Positions 17,533 through 24,888 of a DNA stretch of 41,685 nucleotides are shown piece by piece. Position 1 is the stretch's first letter. Every line of letters begins with the position of its first letter. The translations under genes were made by a program, and so were the position numbers. The notes beneath the pieces are model-generated. The model worked only from the letters and a program-made list of their open reading frames with translations. It was not told where the DNA came from and searched no databases. Origin of the DNA: Syntrophales bacterium. Its GTDB lineage: Bacteria > Desulfobacterota > Syntrophia > Syntrophales > JADFWA01. The DNA lies in the NCBI GenBank assembly GCA_030655775.1, contig JAUSPI010000101.1:1-41685 (forward strand). The letters are read 5' to 3'.

Positions 17533-17681
17533 TTAATCCCAAAAATAGACATTGACTCTTCCAACACAGTAGGACAGGCGTCCCGCCTGTCCATAATGGT
17601 GAATCGCTTAGACAGCCGAGACGGCTGTCCTACGGGATGGGGAAGACAGACTTTATTTTCAATGTCTATTTTGGGGTTAAT
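17533..17681. repeat. Nested palindromic element
   Basis: TTAATCCCAAAAATAGACAT and TGA on the left are mirrored by TCAATGTCTATTTTGGGGTT and AA on the right. Inside are two perfect small hairpins, GGACAGGCGTCCCGCCTGTC and GACAGCCGAGACGGCTGTC, which also pair with each other through GTAGGACAG and CTGTCCTAC. No coding potential. It looks like one repeat type inserted within another. Confidence 0.7.
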
Positions 17682-17751
17682 CCCAAATGAAGTTTCCCGC
17701 AGTAAACTAAGAGGGTTGCGATCGCTATATATTTTCAGGCTTAACCCGTAA

Positions 17752-17961
17752 TTGAAGCTCCCCGTAACAAGTTGCGGGGAATCTCCGACTTCCAAGTAAC
17801 TTAAAGTTGCAGATGTGTTGTAAGTAGTTAACATTTCTCAATATCTGCCAGAAATAACGCATTTGTTAAAAACATAAGTTGCTTCCAATTATAATGCCGC
17901 AAAGTGGCATAGTGGTGCTGTTAAGGAAAATATTTTGTGTGTTCGCTCGCTGTTCAGTTCA
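17752..17961 (+). repeat. Dispersed GCGGGGAA hairpin repeat, copy 3 (interrupted)
   Basis: It starts TTGAAGCTCCCCGTAAC with GTTGCGGGGAATCTCCGACT, then about 130 unrelated bases, then resumes GTTAAGGAAAAT ... TTCGCTCGCTGTTCAGTTCA. The second hairpin (GCCGCAAGCAGCGGGG) of the other two copies is missing. The inner segment holds a small GCCGCAAAGTGGC hairpin. The open frame running out of its end (17935-18234) is probably accidental. Confidence 0.65.
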
Positions 17962-18059
17962 CAGCAGTCACCTGCCGAAACTCAAAAATCCTTGCTGCAC
18001 CGCTTGTTTAGTCCTCAACTGATTTTAATGTCTCGAGAGATTCTGAAAGCTCTGCTGAA
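17962..18059 (+). repeat. Left arm of a ~95-bp inverted repeat around the atpZ-like locus
   Basis: CAGCAGTCACCTGCCGAAAC through GAAAGCTCTGCTGAA is repeated in reverse orientation at 19238-19340. About 70 central bases, including CTTGCTGCACCGCTTGTTTA and ATGTCTCGAGAGATTCTGAA, appear identical. The arms differ only by a few bases and a four-base insertion. The rest of 18060-18365 shows no gene I can support. Confidence 0.85.
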
Positions 18060-18365
18060 ACTGAAAGGCAGGACTGACATGCGAAGGGGTTTCGATTTTT
18101 ACGTAATATTATGCACTATGCAAATGCAAAGGAATGTCACTGAAGCATTCAAAAAACGGTTTATTATTCAGGACATACAGATGATGGAAAGTATGGACAT
18201 GGATTGTAAGTTGAGAAGTGAAAGGGAACTTTAAAAGAAAAGTATCTCTACCGGACAGAAAATGCGAACAAATATACCTTTGACTCTAAATACAAACCTG
18301 CAAAGATCTTTCCTATGATGATAGAAATTAGTTCAGAGATTACAGATTTTTTATCCTCAATGTCT

Positions 18366-18599
18366 TTACTTCCCCTTTTTCAACCATGCTTCTTGATAAA
18401 ACCTTCCTACGCAAAGAAAAATAGCAAGCATGAACAATCCTAACATGAAGGAAGGTGCCGTATTTAGCTTACCATCCAACCAATACCCTACGTAGAGAAA
18501 GAGAAATGAGGAAATAACAATGACAAACCCCCATGCACTTAAAACCAGTATCTGGGAATATGCCGATGTCTTATTTTTTGTGCTTTTTATTATCAACAT
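18366..18599 (-). CDS. AtpZ/AtpI-type small membrane protein
   Basis: This 77-residue protein has two transmembrane spans (about 16-38 and 46-66) joined by YVGYWLDGKLNTAPSFMLG. The G-x-x-L-D-x-x-x-x-x-x-P pattern is typical of the AtpZ/AtpI family (ATPase gene-1), helper proteins usually encoded upstream of atpB in F-type ATP synthase operons and linked to rotor assembly or Mg transport. Here no F0 or F1 gene follows downstream in the window, so it is separated from any ATP synthase operon. The gene 71 bases upstream is another small membrane protein on the same strand. The annotation is by pattern only. Confidence 0.7.
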   Translation of the reverse strand: MLIIKSTKNKTSAYSQILVLSAWGFVIVISSFLFLYVGYWLDGKLNTAPSFMLGLFMLAIFLCVGRFYQEAWLKKGK

Positions 18600-18670
18600 T
18601 TCTTAACTCCTCTCCCCAAAAATAAGGTTGAAAGCAAGTCCCACATCTTGCAGGATAAAGAATCTTCCTT

Positions 18671-18946
18671 TTAGCCTACAACAGTTCTGAGGACATTTAT
18701 TACTGGTGAGGTAAAGAGAACAACAAGAACAGTATAGAGCGCAAAGGAACCGATAGCCTCACTGAGATACATCTTCTCATATTTGTGTTTAAGCGAGATG
18801 ATTATCAGACCGCCAATAACCAAACATCCCAGATGGAAGTAGGGAAAATTGCTAGCCCCCGTTGCCGCATATTCGGCATATCCGAATGTAGCTGTAGTCA
18901 ACACCACAAAACCCGTAATTAACATCGTAGAAAGTGTCTTTTTCAT
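18671..18946 (-). CDS. Small exported or membrane protein of unknown function
   Basis: This 91-residue protein has a signal-like N-terminus (MKKTLSTMLITGFVVLTTAT, with FGYA as possible cleavage site) and two further hydrophobic spans, about 36-51 (FHLGCLVIGGLIIISL) and 65-85, joined by KHKYEKMYLSEA. I do not recognise the family. Although it sits upstream of an AtpZ-like gene, it lacks the glycine-rich helix and acidic ion site expected of ATP synthase subunit c, so I do not call it atpE. A strong AAGGAGGAT precedes the ATG. It probably forms a two-gene unit with the AtpZ-like gene. Confidence 0.65.
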   Translation of the reverse strand: MKKTLSTMLITGFVVLTTATFGYAEYAATGASNFPYFHLGCLVIGGLIIISLKHKYEKMYLSEAIGSFALYTVLVVLFTSPVINVLRTVVG

Positions 18947-19120
18947 GATTTATATCCTCCTTTTTATTTTCTAATCTTTGTCTTTGCCCATCTATAATGA
19001 AATTATCGTGCCAGTTTGAACATTTTTTGTTAAATGGTCTATAACTCTATAATGTTTAAGTAATTTCTCCTAATCGCAACAACCTGTTTATAGGAAAATT
19101 TATAGTAAAAAGTCAGGGAA

Positions 19121-19160
19121 TTTAAAGAAATGTTAAACGGATTTTAAAGGTATGTTAAAC
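19121..19160. promoter_or_regulatory. Two 18-bp direct repeats with a 22-bp period
   Basis: TTTAAAGAAATGTTAAAC (19121-19138) is followed by TTTAAAGGTATGTTAAAC (19143-19160); 16 of 18 bases agree. A 22-base period is about two helical turns, as expected for a regulator binding side by side. They lie about 175-215 bases upstream of the minus-strand gene at 18946, in the only plain stretch of that gap. Confidence 0.4.
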
Positions 19161-19237
19161 TTATGTTTTGCAATATAGGCCATAAGAAAACTAAAAAACC
19201 GCTGCCAACTGCGCAGTTTGAGCAATACTGAAACAAG

Positions 19238-19340
19238 TTCAGCAGAACTTTCAGAATCTCTCGAGACATTAAAATCAGTTGAGGACTAAACAAGCGGTGC
19301 AGCAAGGATTTTTGAGTTTCAGCAGGCAGGTAGCTGCTGT
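19238..19340 (-). repeat. Right arm of the ~95-bp inverted repeat
   Basis: This is the reverse-oriented partner of 17962-18059; it reads CTCTCGAGACATTAAAATCA and TAAACAAGCGGTGCAGCAAG. Together the arms enclose 1.18 kb holding the AtpZ-like gene and its partner. The gap 18947-19676 holds otherwise only the 22-bp-period repeats, a promoter-like site and a MITE copy. Confidence 0.85.
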
Positions 19341-19396
19341 AAATCCTGGGTTAAAGACAAGCAATTATAACAAATCATTAATTTGAGCATACTTCA

Positions 19397-19425
19397 TTGA
19401 CAAGATACTATTATCCCGTTATTCT
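19397..19425 (+). promoter_or_regulatory. Sigma-70-type promoter upstream of nagZ
   Basis: TTGACA (19397-19402), a 17-base spacer, and TATTCT (19420-19425). The transcript would start near 19432 and run through the MITE copy at 19457-19614 before nagZ at 19677. The match is good, but the long leader makes a second, closer promoter possible. Confidence 0.5.
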
Positions 19426-19456
19426 GATTTTATTAAGGAATCTCTTGGAGATAATA

Positions 19457-19614
19457 TTGACAAGTTCGTAAAAAGGCGAATTTCCCCTCTCCCGGCGGGA
19501 GGGGATAAAGGGGAGGGGGACGTAAGTACTTAAAATGGCGTTGTATCCACCCTCACCCCAGCCCTCTCCCATCAAGGGAGAGGGAGCGTTTTTGACTTTT
19601 TACGAGTGCATCAA
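19457..19614. repeat. MITE-like element with TTCGTAAAAAG ends, divergent copy 2
   Basis: The ends TTGACAAGTTCGTAAAAAG and CTTTTTACGAGTGCATCAA match those of the copies at 12326, 21749 and 34565, but the inside is different: a palindrome built from CCCCTCTCCCGGCGGGAGGGG and CCCTCTCCCATCAAGGGAGA. So either the ends mobilised new content or a GC-rich repeat replaced the core. Confidence 0.75.
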
Positions 19615-19676
19615 TGTGAACACGACATCATAATGCGTAAAATACGAAAAAGAATGCCAGTTGGAATATCTATACG

Positions 19677-20894
19677 ATGCGTAAAACCGGAATTTCCACG
19701 AAAAAAAAGGTAAAAAAAAAGACTGACGTAAAGCGCGGCCTTTGTCTATTCTTGTTGGTTTTCTGGATACTTATCCTGTCAATACCTTTCATGTCGTCTT
19801 CAGCGAGCGGGGAACTTGCAGAACCTTCAAATAAAAGTCTCGACACGCAAATAGGCCAGATGTTAATGGTAGGATTCCGGGGACTTGCAGCAGACAATCA
19901 AAGTCCAATAATTCAGGACATCAGAAAGAGAAATATCGGCGGTGTCATCCTCTTTGATTACGACGTCCCATCAAAATCACCTATCAGAAATATAAAGTCC
20001 CCAGAACAGGTCAAAGCCTTAACTGCTGCCCTGCAAAAAGCTTCTTCAATTCCCCTTTTTATCGCGATTGATCAAGAAGGCGGAAAGGTTAACAGGTTAA
20101 AAGAAAAGTCCGGATTCCCTCCCTCCGTATCGGAACAATGTCTTGGATCAATTGATAACTCCAGCACAACAGAAAGGTTCGCAAAAATAACAGCAAAAAC
20201 TCTTGCCAATCTTGGGATTAACCTGAATTTCGCACCAGTAGTTGATCTCAACATAAATTCAGATAACCCCGTAATCGGAAAGTTAGAACGGAGTTTTTCT
20301 GCTGATCCGGACATTGTGGTTAAGCATTCGCTTATAGTCATTAATACCTTACACGATTTTGGAGTGCTCTCAGCAATAAAACATTTCCCTGGACATGGCA
20401 GTTCATTGAACGATTCCCATAAAGGCTTAGTAGATGTAACGAACAGCTGGTCTCCAAATGAACTTAAACCTTTTGAGGCTATTATAAAATCCGGGAAATG
20501 CAATATGATAATGACAGCCCACATTTTTAATGGAAAAATCGATCCAGAGTGGCCGGCTACCCTTTCATCCAGAACTGTCAAGGGGATACTCCGTAAGGAT
20601 CTTAAATATAGAGGTGTTGTCATCTCTGACGATATGCAGATGAAGGCAATCAGATCATTTTACGGTCTTGAAACTGCTATAAAAATGGCAATCTCTTCCG
20701 GTGTCGACATCCTGCTTTTTGCTAATAATTCGGTCTTTGAAGAGGATATCGCAACACGCGCCCTTGCAATAATAAAAAAATTGTTAACTCGTGGTGAAAT
20801 CAGTCCAAGACGGATCAATGAATCATACATGAGAATCATGAAGCTGAAGGAGAAAATCAACTACCCCGCGGCAAGCCACGGGGTATCAAAATAA
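19677..20894 (+). CDS. nagZ: Beta-N-acetylhexosaminidase, GH3 family
   Basis: NagZ-type enzymes remove N-acetylglucosamine from anhydromuropeptides in cell-wall recycling. The 405-residue protein has the GH3 marks KHFPGHG (235-241), DSH (246-248, the flexible-loop acid/base histidine), and GVVISDDMQM with nucleophile Asp318. IDQEGGKVNRL (131-141) is a substrate-binding segment. Unlike the cytoplasmic E. coli enzyme it has a basic, hydrophobic N-terminus (KKKVKKKTDVKR then residues 21-40), so it is exported or membrane-anchored. The start lacks a clear ribosome binding site. Its last ~10 residues are encoded by a repeat hairpin. Confidence 0.9.
   Translation: MRKTGISTKKKVKKKTDVKRGLCLFLLVFWILILSIPFMSSSASGELAEPSNKSLDTQIGQMLMVGFRGLAADNQSPIIQDIRKRNIGGVILFDYDVPSKSPIRNIKSPEQVKALTAALQKASSIPLFIAIDQEGGKVNRLKEKSGFPPSVSEQCLGSIDNSSTTERFAKITAKTLANLGINLNFAPVVDLNINSDNPVIGKLERSFSADPDIVVKHSLIVINTLHDFGVLSAIKHFPGHGSSLNDSHKGLVDVTNSWSPNELKPFEAIIKSGKCNMIMTAHIFNGKIDPEWPATLSSRTVKGILRKDLKYRGVVISDDMQMKAIRSFYGLETAIKMAISSGVDILLFANNSVFEEDIATRALAIIKKLLTRGEISPRRINESYMRIMKLKEKINYPAASHGVSK
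20862..20885. repeat. TACCCCGCGGC hairpin overlapping the nagZ 3' end
   Basis: TACCCCGCGGCAAGCCACGG followed by GGTA folds into a stable stem. It overlaps the last codons of nagZ, and a related half (GCAGCAAGCTGCGGGGAAT, about 20914-20932) follows 30 bases later. It may act as a transcription end between the convergent nagZ and SH3 genes, but no U-run follows. Confidence 0.5.
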
Positions 20895-21051
20895 GTGTTT
20901 TATCTTTTCTGTCGCAGCAAGCTGCGGGGAATTAAACCCTGCAGATTCCACATCGCCCTTCAAATCATTAGAGTAATCCGTGCCTGCCCTGTAGCTCCGG
21001 CAGATGGTACTGGGGTAATCTGCGAAATCTGTGGATTAAAGGAAGCTTCAA

Positions 21052-21726
21052 TTACAGATCAACCTTGATAAAGTTCCGTCTCCGACGTATCTGAGTCCGA
21101 CCCATAACCAGACCTAAAATCCACCCCAGAAGCAAAACGCCGGCTCCACTAACAAACCAGAGCTTATTTGTCTGTTTCTTGAGCTGCCTGTTTTCTTTCA
21201 GAAGGTTGTCCGCCTGACTTTCGAGGTTTTTATTTCTGCTCTCCAAATTGTCTTTCAGCTCCTTTACCTCAATATACCCGGCTGCCCCCGATTTCAATTC
21301 CTCATAATCCCTCTTTACCTTTGTCAACTCCTTTTCTCTGGAAAACAGACTTGATTCCAGTTCTAAATTTGATTTTTCCAGCCGTTCCTTACTTTTTCCA
21401 AGACTGCTAACTTCATTTTTTAATTTTTCAACCTTCTCCTGAAGTCCAATAATTACAGAAAATTTAGGTATCTCTGAGGTCAAAAAACGTCTCAAGACAT
21501 AACCCTCTTTCCCATTTTTTAGCCGGACATTAACCCAATCCTCCCCTTTCTCGAGTACTTCAAGTTCCTCATTCGACTTTAGCATGGCAATAACTTTATT
21601 TTCGTTAGACGGACCTGTACGTAAGGTAATCTTAAATGAGTCGGTAACAAACATGGTTTCAGCAAAAGCAGAAGCAGTAACCAGTATACTAAAAAATACG
21701 ATTGAAAATAAGGATTTGGAAAACAT
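21052..21726 (-). CDS. Bacterial SH3-domain, coiled-coil membrane protein (TIGR04211-like)
   Basis: The 224-residue protein has a signal peptide (about 1-22, ending SAFA|E), an SH3b domain (about 25-90; ITLRTGPSNENKVIAMLKSN, then WVNVRLKNGKEGYVLRRFL), a long coiled coil (about 100-190) and one C-terminal membrane span (about 192-212) with a basic tail (RRRRNF). The order matches the TIGR04211/YgiM group, of unclear envelope function; the SH3b domain would face the periplasm. I start at ATG 21726, eight bases after AAGGAGG; the GTG nine bases earlier overlaps that site. The MITE copy at 21749 sits right upstream of the ribosome binding site. Confidence 0.85.
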   Translation of the reverse strand: MFSKSLFSIVFFSILVTASAFAETMFVTDSFKITLRTGPSNENKVIAMLKSNEELEVLEKGEDWVNVRLKNGKEGYVLRRFLTSEIPKFSVIIGLQEKVEKLKNEVSSLGKSKERLEKSNLELESSLFSREKELTKVKRDYEELKSGAAGYIEVKELKDNLESRNKNLESQADNLLKENRQLKKQTNKLWFVSGAGVLLLGWILGLVMGRTQIRRRRNFIKVDL

Positions 21727-21748
21727 TTTCTGCACCTCCTTACATATT

Positions 21749-22000
21749 TTGACAAGTTCGCAAAAAGTCTTTTCGGAGCGAATCTAAGCATTTTGGGGAA
21801 AAGATGATGGTAGTGACCGGCGTTAAGAAAATCTAACTGTTTGAGTGCGTTAGCACGAGTTTTAGATTGTAGGGTCGGGTTTTATACCCGACCGCAAGCG
21901 GTGGCATATAAAATACCACCCTACAAAGTTGTCGAAACCTGTACTGACTTTCCCCAAAATGGTCCTGAGCAAAGAAAACTGACTTTTTACGAGTGCGTCG
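21749..22000. repeat. MITE-like element with TTCGTAAAAAG-type ends, copy 3, with nested palindrome
   Basis: The outer ends are TTGACAAGTTCGCAAAAAGTC and GACTTTTTACGAGTGCGTC, and the core is nearly identical to the copies at 12326 and 34565. Near its centre an extra segment, 21868-21925, begins TGTAGGGTCGGG and ends CCACCCTACA. This insert holds two perfect hairpins, GGTCGGGTTTTATACCCGAC and GGTGGCATATAAAATACCAC. The copy lies just upstream of the minus-strand SH3 gene. Confidence 0.85.
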
Positions 22001-22115
22001 AATTTAGTAACATAAAAACTGGTACTTGTCAAAAGTTCTACTAAAAGCTCATCCTCCAACACAGCCATGAGTATAAGGAAAAACTTCATATTTCGCAAAT
22101 TATATGCATTTTGAC

Positions 22116-22144
22116 TTGACAAGACACAGATATTATTGTCCTAT
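22116..22144 (+). promoter_or_regulatory. Possible promoter for yjbQ-MBL genes
   Basis: TTGACA (22116-22121) is followed after 17 bases by TCCTAT (22139-22144). The -35 box is perfect; the -10 box is weak. It is about 70 bases before the yjbQ ATG. Confidence 0.4.
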
Positions 22145-22214
22145 TTGAAAAATATCAAAATATAATTAATTTTTCGTTTAGTAAGGCCGAATTAATAGAA
22201 CAGAAGGACGACTC

Positions 22215-22613
22215 ATGAGAAAGATTGCTGTAAAGACCGGTTCAAGGTTTGAAATGATAGATATTACTAACCAGGTCAGAAAAATAGTAAATGAAAGAGA
22301 GATTAAAAGCGGTATCTGTCATATCTTTACACCCCACACTACCGCCGCCATTACAATAAACGAAAATGCCGATCCCAACGTGCCAAGGGATATCATAATG
22401 GAACTGGACAAGGTTATACCTCTCAATGATAACTACAGGCATATTGAGGGAAACTCTGCCGCCCACATCAAGTCTTCCCTGATTGGGGCCTCAGAAATGG
22501 TGCTCATAGAAGATGGCAAGCTTATACTCGGCACCTGGCAATCTATATTCTTCTGTGAGTTTGATGGTCCCAGGACAAGGAAGGTGCTGATAAAGCTGTT
22601 TTCAACAGAATGA
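22215..22613 (+). CDS. yjbQ: YjbQ/UPF0047 family protein
   Basis: This 132-residue protein is a full-length member of the UPF0047 family (annotated in databases as secondary thiamine-phosphate synthase enzyme, a weakly supported activity). It shows the family's core: ICHIFTPHTTAAITINENAD (about 34-53), with the H-T-T/S-A pattern, the DPNVPRDI turn, and YRHIEGNSAAHIKSSLIG with the two histidines that line the trimer pocket. LGTWQSIFFCEFDGPR near the C-terminus is also diagnostic. AGAAGG lies upstream of the ATG. The next gene follows after seven bases, so the two are likely cotranscribed. Confidence 0.92.
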   Translation: MRKIAVKTGSRFEMIDITNQVRKIVNEREIKSGICHIFTPHTTAAITINENADPNVPRDIIMELDKVIPLNDNYRHIEGNSAAHIKSSLIGASEMVLIEDGKLILGTWQSIFFCEFDGPRTRKVLIKLFSTE

Positions 22614-22620
22614 GGAAATA

Positions 22621-23400
22621 ATGGACACTGTAAAAGTAACCATACTCGGGTCAGGAACATGCGTACCTTCTTTAAAGAGGAGTTCATGTTCTCTTCTTAT
22701 GGATATAAATGATACAAAGCTTTTGTTTGACCTGGGGGCTGGTACCATGAGACGACTACTCGAGGCCGGCACAACGATATCACAGATATCATACCTGTTC
22801 TTTAGCCACCTTCATCCCGATCACACTGGTGAATTTGTCCCCTTTCTCTTTGCTACCAAATATCCCGAAACATACCGCAGACGAACACCTTTCACTGTAG
22901 CCGGTGCCGTAGGTCTTAAGAGCTTTTATGACGGGTTGAAGAAAGTATATGGACACTGGATTGAGTTAGAAGGCAACCTGTTGAACTTAATAGAATTTGA
23001 CAATACTGCACCTGATAGTCTTTCACTCAAACTTTTCGATGTCGAAACAATGCCGATGGAGCATATAGAGAGCAGCATCGGCTTTCGAATCACAACACAG
23101 GAAGGAACGTCTATCGTCTACACCGGGGATATCGATCTTTGTGACAATGCCGTTTCACTTGCCAGAAATGCGGATCTTCTCATCTGCGAATCAGCTCTTC
23201 CTGATGGGATGAAGGTTCCGGGACACCTGACGCCCTCGCTGGCAGGTGAAATTGCTACTCAGGCTAACGCTAAGCGGCTTGTTCTCACACATTTTTACCC
23301 TGAATGTGACATGGTTGACATCGAAGCCGAATGTCGTAAAACCTATCAAGGACATCTCATTCTGGCAGAAGATCTATTACAGATTGAAGTAGACATCTGA
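22621..23400 (+). CDS. Metallo-beta-lactamase-fold hydrolase, RNase Z-like
   Basis: This 259-residue cytoplasmic protein carries the MBL motif FFSHLHPDHTGEF (residues about 60-72; His63, His65, Asp67, His68), a GTCVPS start typical of the RNase Z/ElaC and AtsA-like branch, then YTGDIDLCDN and LTHFYPE, supplying the later metal ligands. Its length (259) is shorter than classical RNase Z (about 300) and the exosite insertion is absent, so I leave the substrate open: tRNA 3' processing or another phosphodiester. It follows yjbQ by seven bases, with GAGGAAATA as ribosome binding site. Its stop codon enters a repeat. Confidence 0.8.
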   Translation: MDTVKVTILGSGTCVPSLKRSSCSLLMDINDTKLLFDLGAGTMRRLLEAGTTISQISYLFFSHLHPDHTGEFVPFLFATKYPETYRRRTPFTVAGAVGLKSFYDGLKKVYGHWIELEGNLLNLIEFDNTAPDSLSLKLFDVETMPMEHIESSIGFRITTQEGTSIVYTGDIDLCDNAVSLARNADLLICESALPDGMKVPGHLTPSLAGEIATQANAKRLVLTHFYPECDMVDIEAECRKTYQGHLILAEDLLQIEVDI

Positions 23401-23470
23401 AATTGAAGTTCCTGCTTTAAAGGCCGGGCTTGCGGAAGGCTCTCACGGGCGACATCAATAACTTCAATTT
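23400..23470. repeat. AATTGAAGTT...AACTTCAATT inverted repeat
   Basis: AATTGAAGTT (23400-23409) and AACTTCAATT (23460-23469) flank a GGCCGGGCTTGCGGAAGGC core. Downstream, CCCCCGCACAGCAAGTCGCG is another GC-rich half-hairpin of the type found in the other dispersed repeats. The stretch 23401-23525 has no coding potential. Confidence 0.5.
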
Positions 23471-23533
23471 GTGAAATCCCCCGCACAGCAAGTCGCGGGA
23501 AACACGCTCGCAATTTATTTTCAGGAGGTATAG

Positions 23534-24862
23534 ATGATTACATTCACCGCAATTAAAAACATAGGATTTGTTCTAACAAGGTTTAAGGGCACAGATGGAG
23601 TAACTCTCGAAACTAAGAAGTGGATGCATGTATTAACGACAATGGGTTATAATTGTTATTTCTTTGTGGGAATATCCGATTCTCAACCGGAAAGGACCAT
23701 GATAGTACCAGAGGCTTTTTTTGACCATCCTGATATACGAAGAATTCAGGAAAAATGCTTCGGCGAGTCCACAAGGACATCACAGATCACCGGCCGAATA
23801 CACCGCTTGAGACAAAAACTAAAAAGTGACTTATACAGCTTCATGGAAAAATTTTCAATTGACATGCTTATTGCTGAAAACGCTCTTACTATTCCTATGA
23901 ATATTCCTCTGGGTTTGGCTGTTACCGAATTAATAGCTGAAACGGGTATTCCTACTATAGCTCATCACCACGATTTCTACTGGGAAAGGGACCGGTTCAT
24001 AGTCAATTGCGTTCAAGACTTTCTTTCGATGGCCTTCCCTCCCAATCTTCCATCAATACATCACGCGGTGATCAATTCACAGGCCGACAGTAACTTGAGC
24101 TACCGCACCGGAATATCTCCTTACATTATTCCTAATGTCTTTCAATACTCGGCAAGCACACCATTTATTGATGACTTCAATAAAGACGTAAGAAAAGACT
24201 TAGGGCTGGAAGAAGACGATCTCTTTTTCTTGCAACCCACACGAATAGTCGCAAGAAAAGGGATCGAACATTCCATTGAGGTCGTCAACAGGATGAATGA
24301 CCCAAAAGTCAAACTTGTGATCACCCATTCTGCAGGCGACGAAGGCGATGAATACCACGAAAGAATAATCAGTTATGCAAAGCTTCTGAATGTACCCCTG
24401 ATTATCAAACCTGAGATTATCGAAAGCAAGAGAAGGATAACTGCGGATGGCAAGAAAATATATACTATATGGGATATGTATCCCCATGCAGATTTTGTCA
24501 CCTACCCTTCACTGTACGAAGGGTTCGGGAATGCATTCCTTGAAGCGATTTTCTTTAAAAAACCGATTCTCGTTAACAGATACTCGATTTTCCATCAGGA
24601 TATTGAACCGATAGGGTTTAATGTTGTCAGTATGGACGGATATGTAACCGATGAGGTTGTCAAAAAAATAAAGCATATATTAAAACACCCGGAAGAAAGG
24701 AGAAAGATGGTAAATAATAATTATAAGCTTGCATCCCGCTTTTTCTCCTATGAAGTACTGGAACAAAAACTGAGAACAATAATATCGAATATTGAAGGCA
24801 TTTCAAATGAGAGGCGGGATCCCGCAAAATGGCAGCACCTCTCCCTGCTTTCTGATGATTAA
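23534..24862 (+). CDS. Family 4-type (GT-B) glycosyltransferase
   Basis: This 442-residue protein has a GT-B fold layout. The N-terminal half holds the acceptor side (FVLTRFKGTDGVTLETKKWM with the G-x-x-x-x-T glycine loop, HHHDFYWERD near 143). The C-terminal half has the strand LQPTRIVARKGIEHSIEV and the nucleotide-sugar E-x7-E motif EGFGNAFLEA near 335. These match group 1/GT4 enzymes that build sugars or glycolipids with NDP-sugar donors and retention of configuration. The donor and acceptor cannot be read from the sequence. A perfect AGGAGG precedes the ATG at 23534. It stands alone among unrelated genes and its role is open. Confidence 0.82.
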   Translation: MITFTAIKNIGFVLTRFKGTDGVTLETKKWMHVLTTMGYNCYFFVGISDSQPERTMIVPEAFFDHPDIRRIQEKCFGESTRTSQITGRIHRLRQKLKSDLYSFMEKFSIDMLIAENALTIPMNIPLGLAVTELIAETGIPTIAHHHDFYWERDRFIVNCVQDFLSMAFPPNLPSIHHAVINSQADSNLSYRTGISPYIIPNVFQYSASTPFIDDFNKDVRKDLGLEEDDLFFLQPTRIVARKGIEHSIEVVNRMNDPKVKLVITHSAGDEGDEYHERIISYAKLLNVPLIIKPEIIESKRRITADGKKIYTIWDMYPHADFVTYPSLYEGFGNAFLEAIFFKKPILVNRYSIFHQDIEPIGFNVVSMDGYVTDEVVKKIKHILKHPEERRKMVNNNYKLASRFFSYEVLEQKLRTIISNIEGISNERRDPAKWQHLSLLSDD

Positions 24863-24888
24863 TTTTGATAATTTCGTAAAAGATAAAT

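Noticed and set aside
17935-18234. 99-residue plus-strand frame
   Set aside because: It is made of repeat copy 3 and the left arm of the large inverted repeat. The same DNA occurs inverted at 19238-19340 without a frame.
18671-18946. ATP synthase subunit c (atpE)
   Set aside because: The size and position next to an AtpZ-like gene suggested it, but the glycine-rich helix and membrane-embedded acidic residue are missing.
19121-19160. CRISPR-like or minisatellite array
   Set aside because: Only two units with a four-base gap; no spacers, no cas genes in the window.
23534-24862. Part of a defence or capsule cluster
   Set aside because: The glycosyltransferase has no sugar-pathway or defence neighbours; adjacent genes are plsB and an MBL hydrolase.
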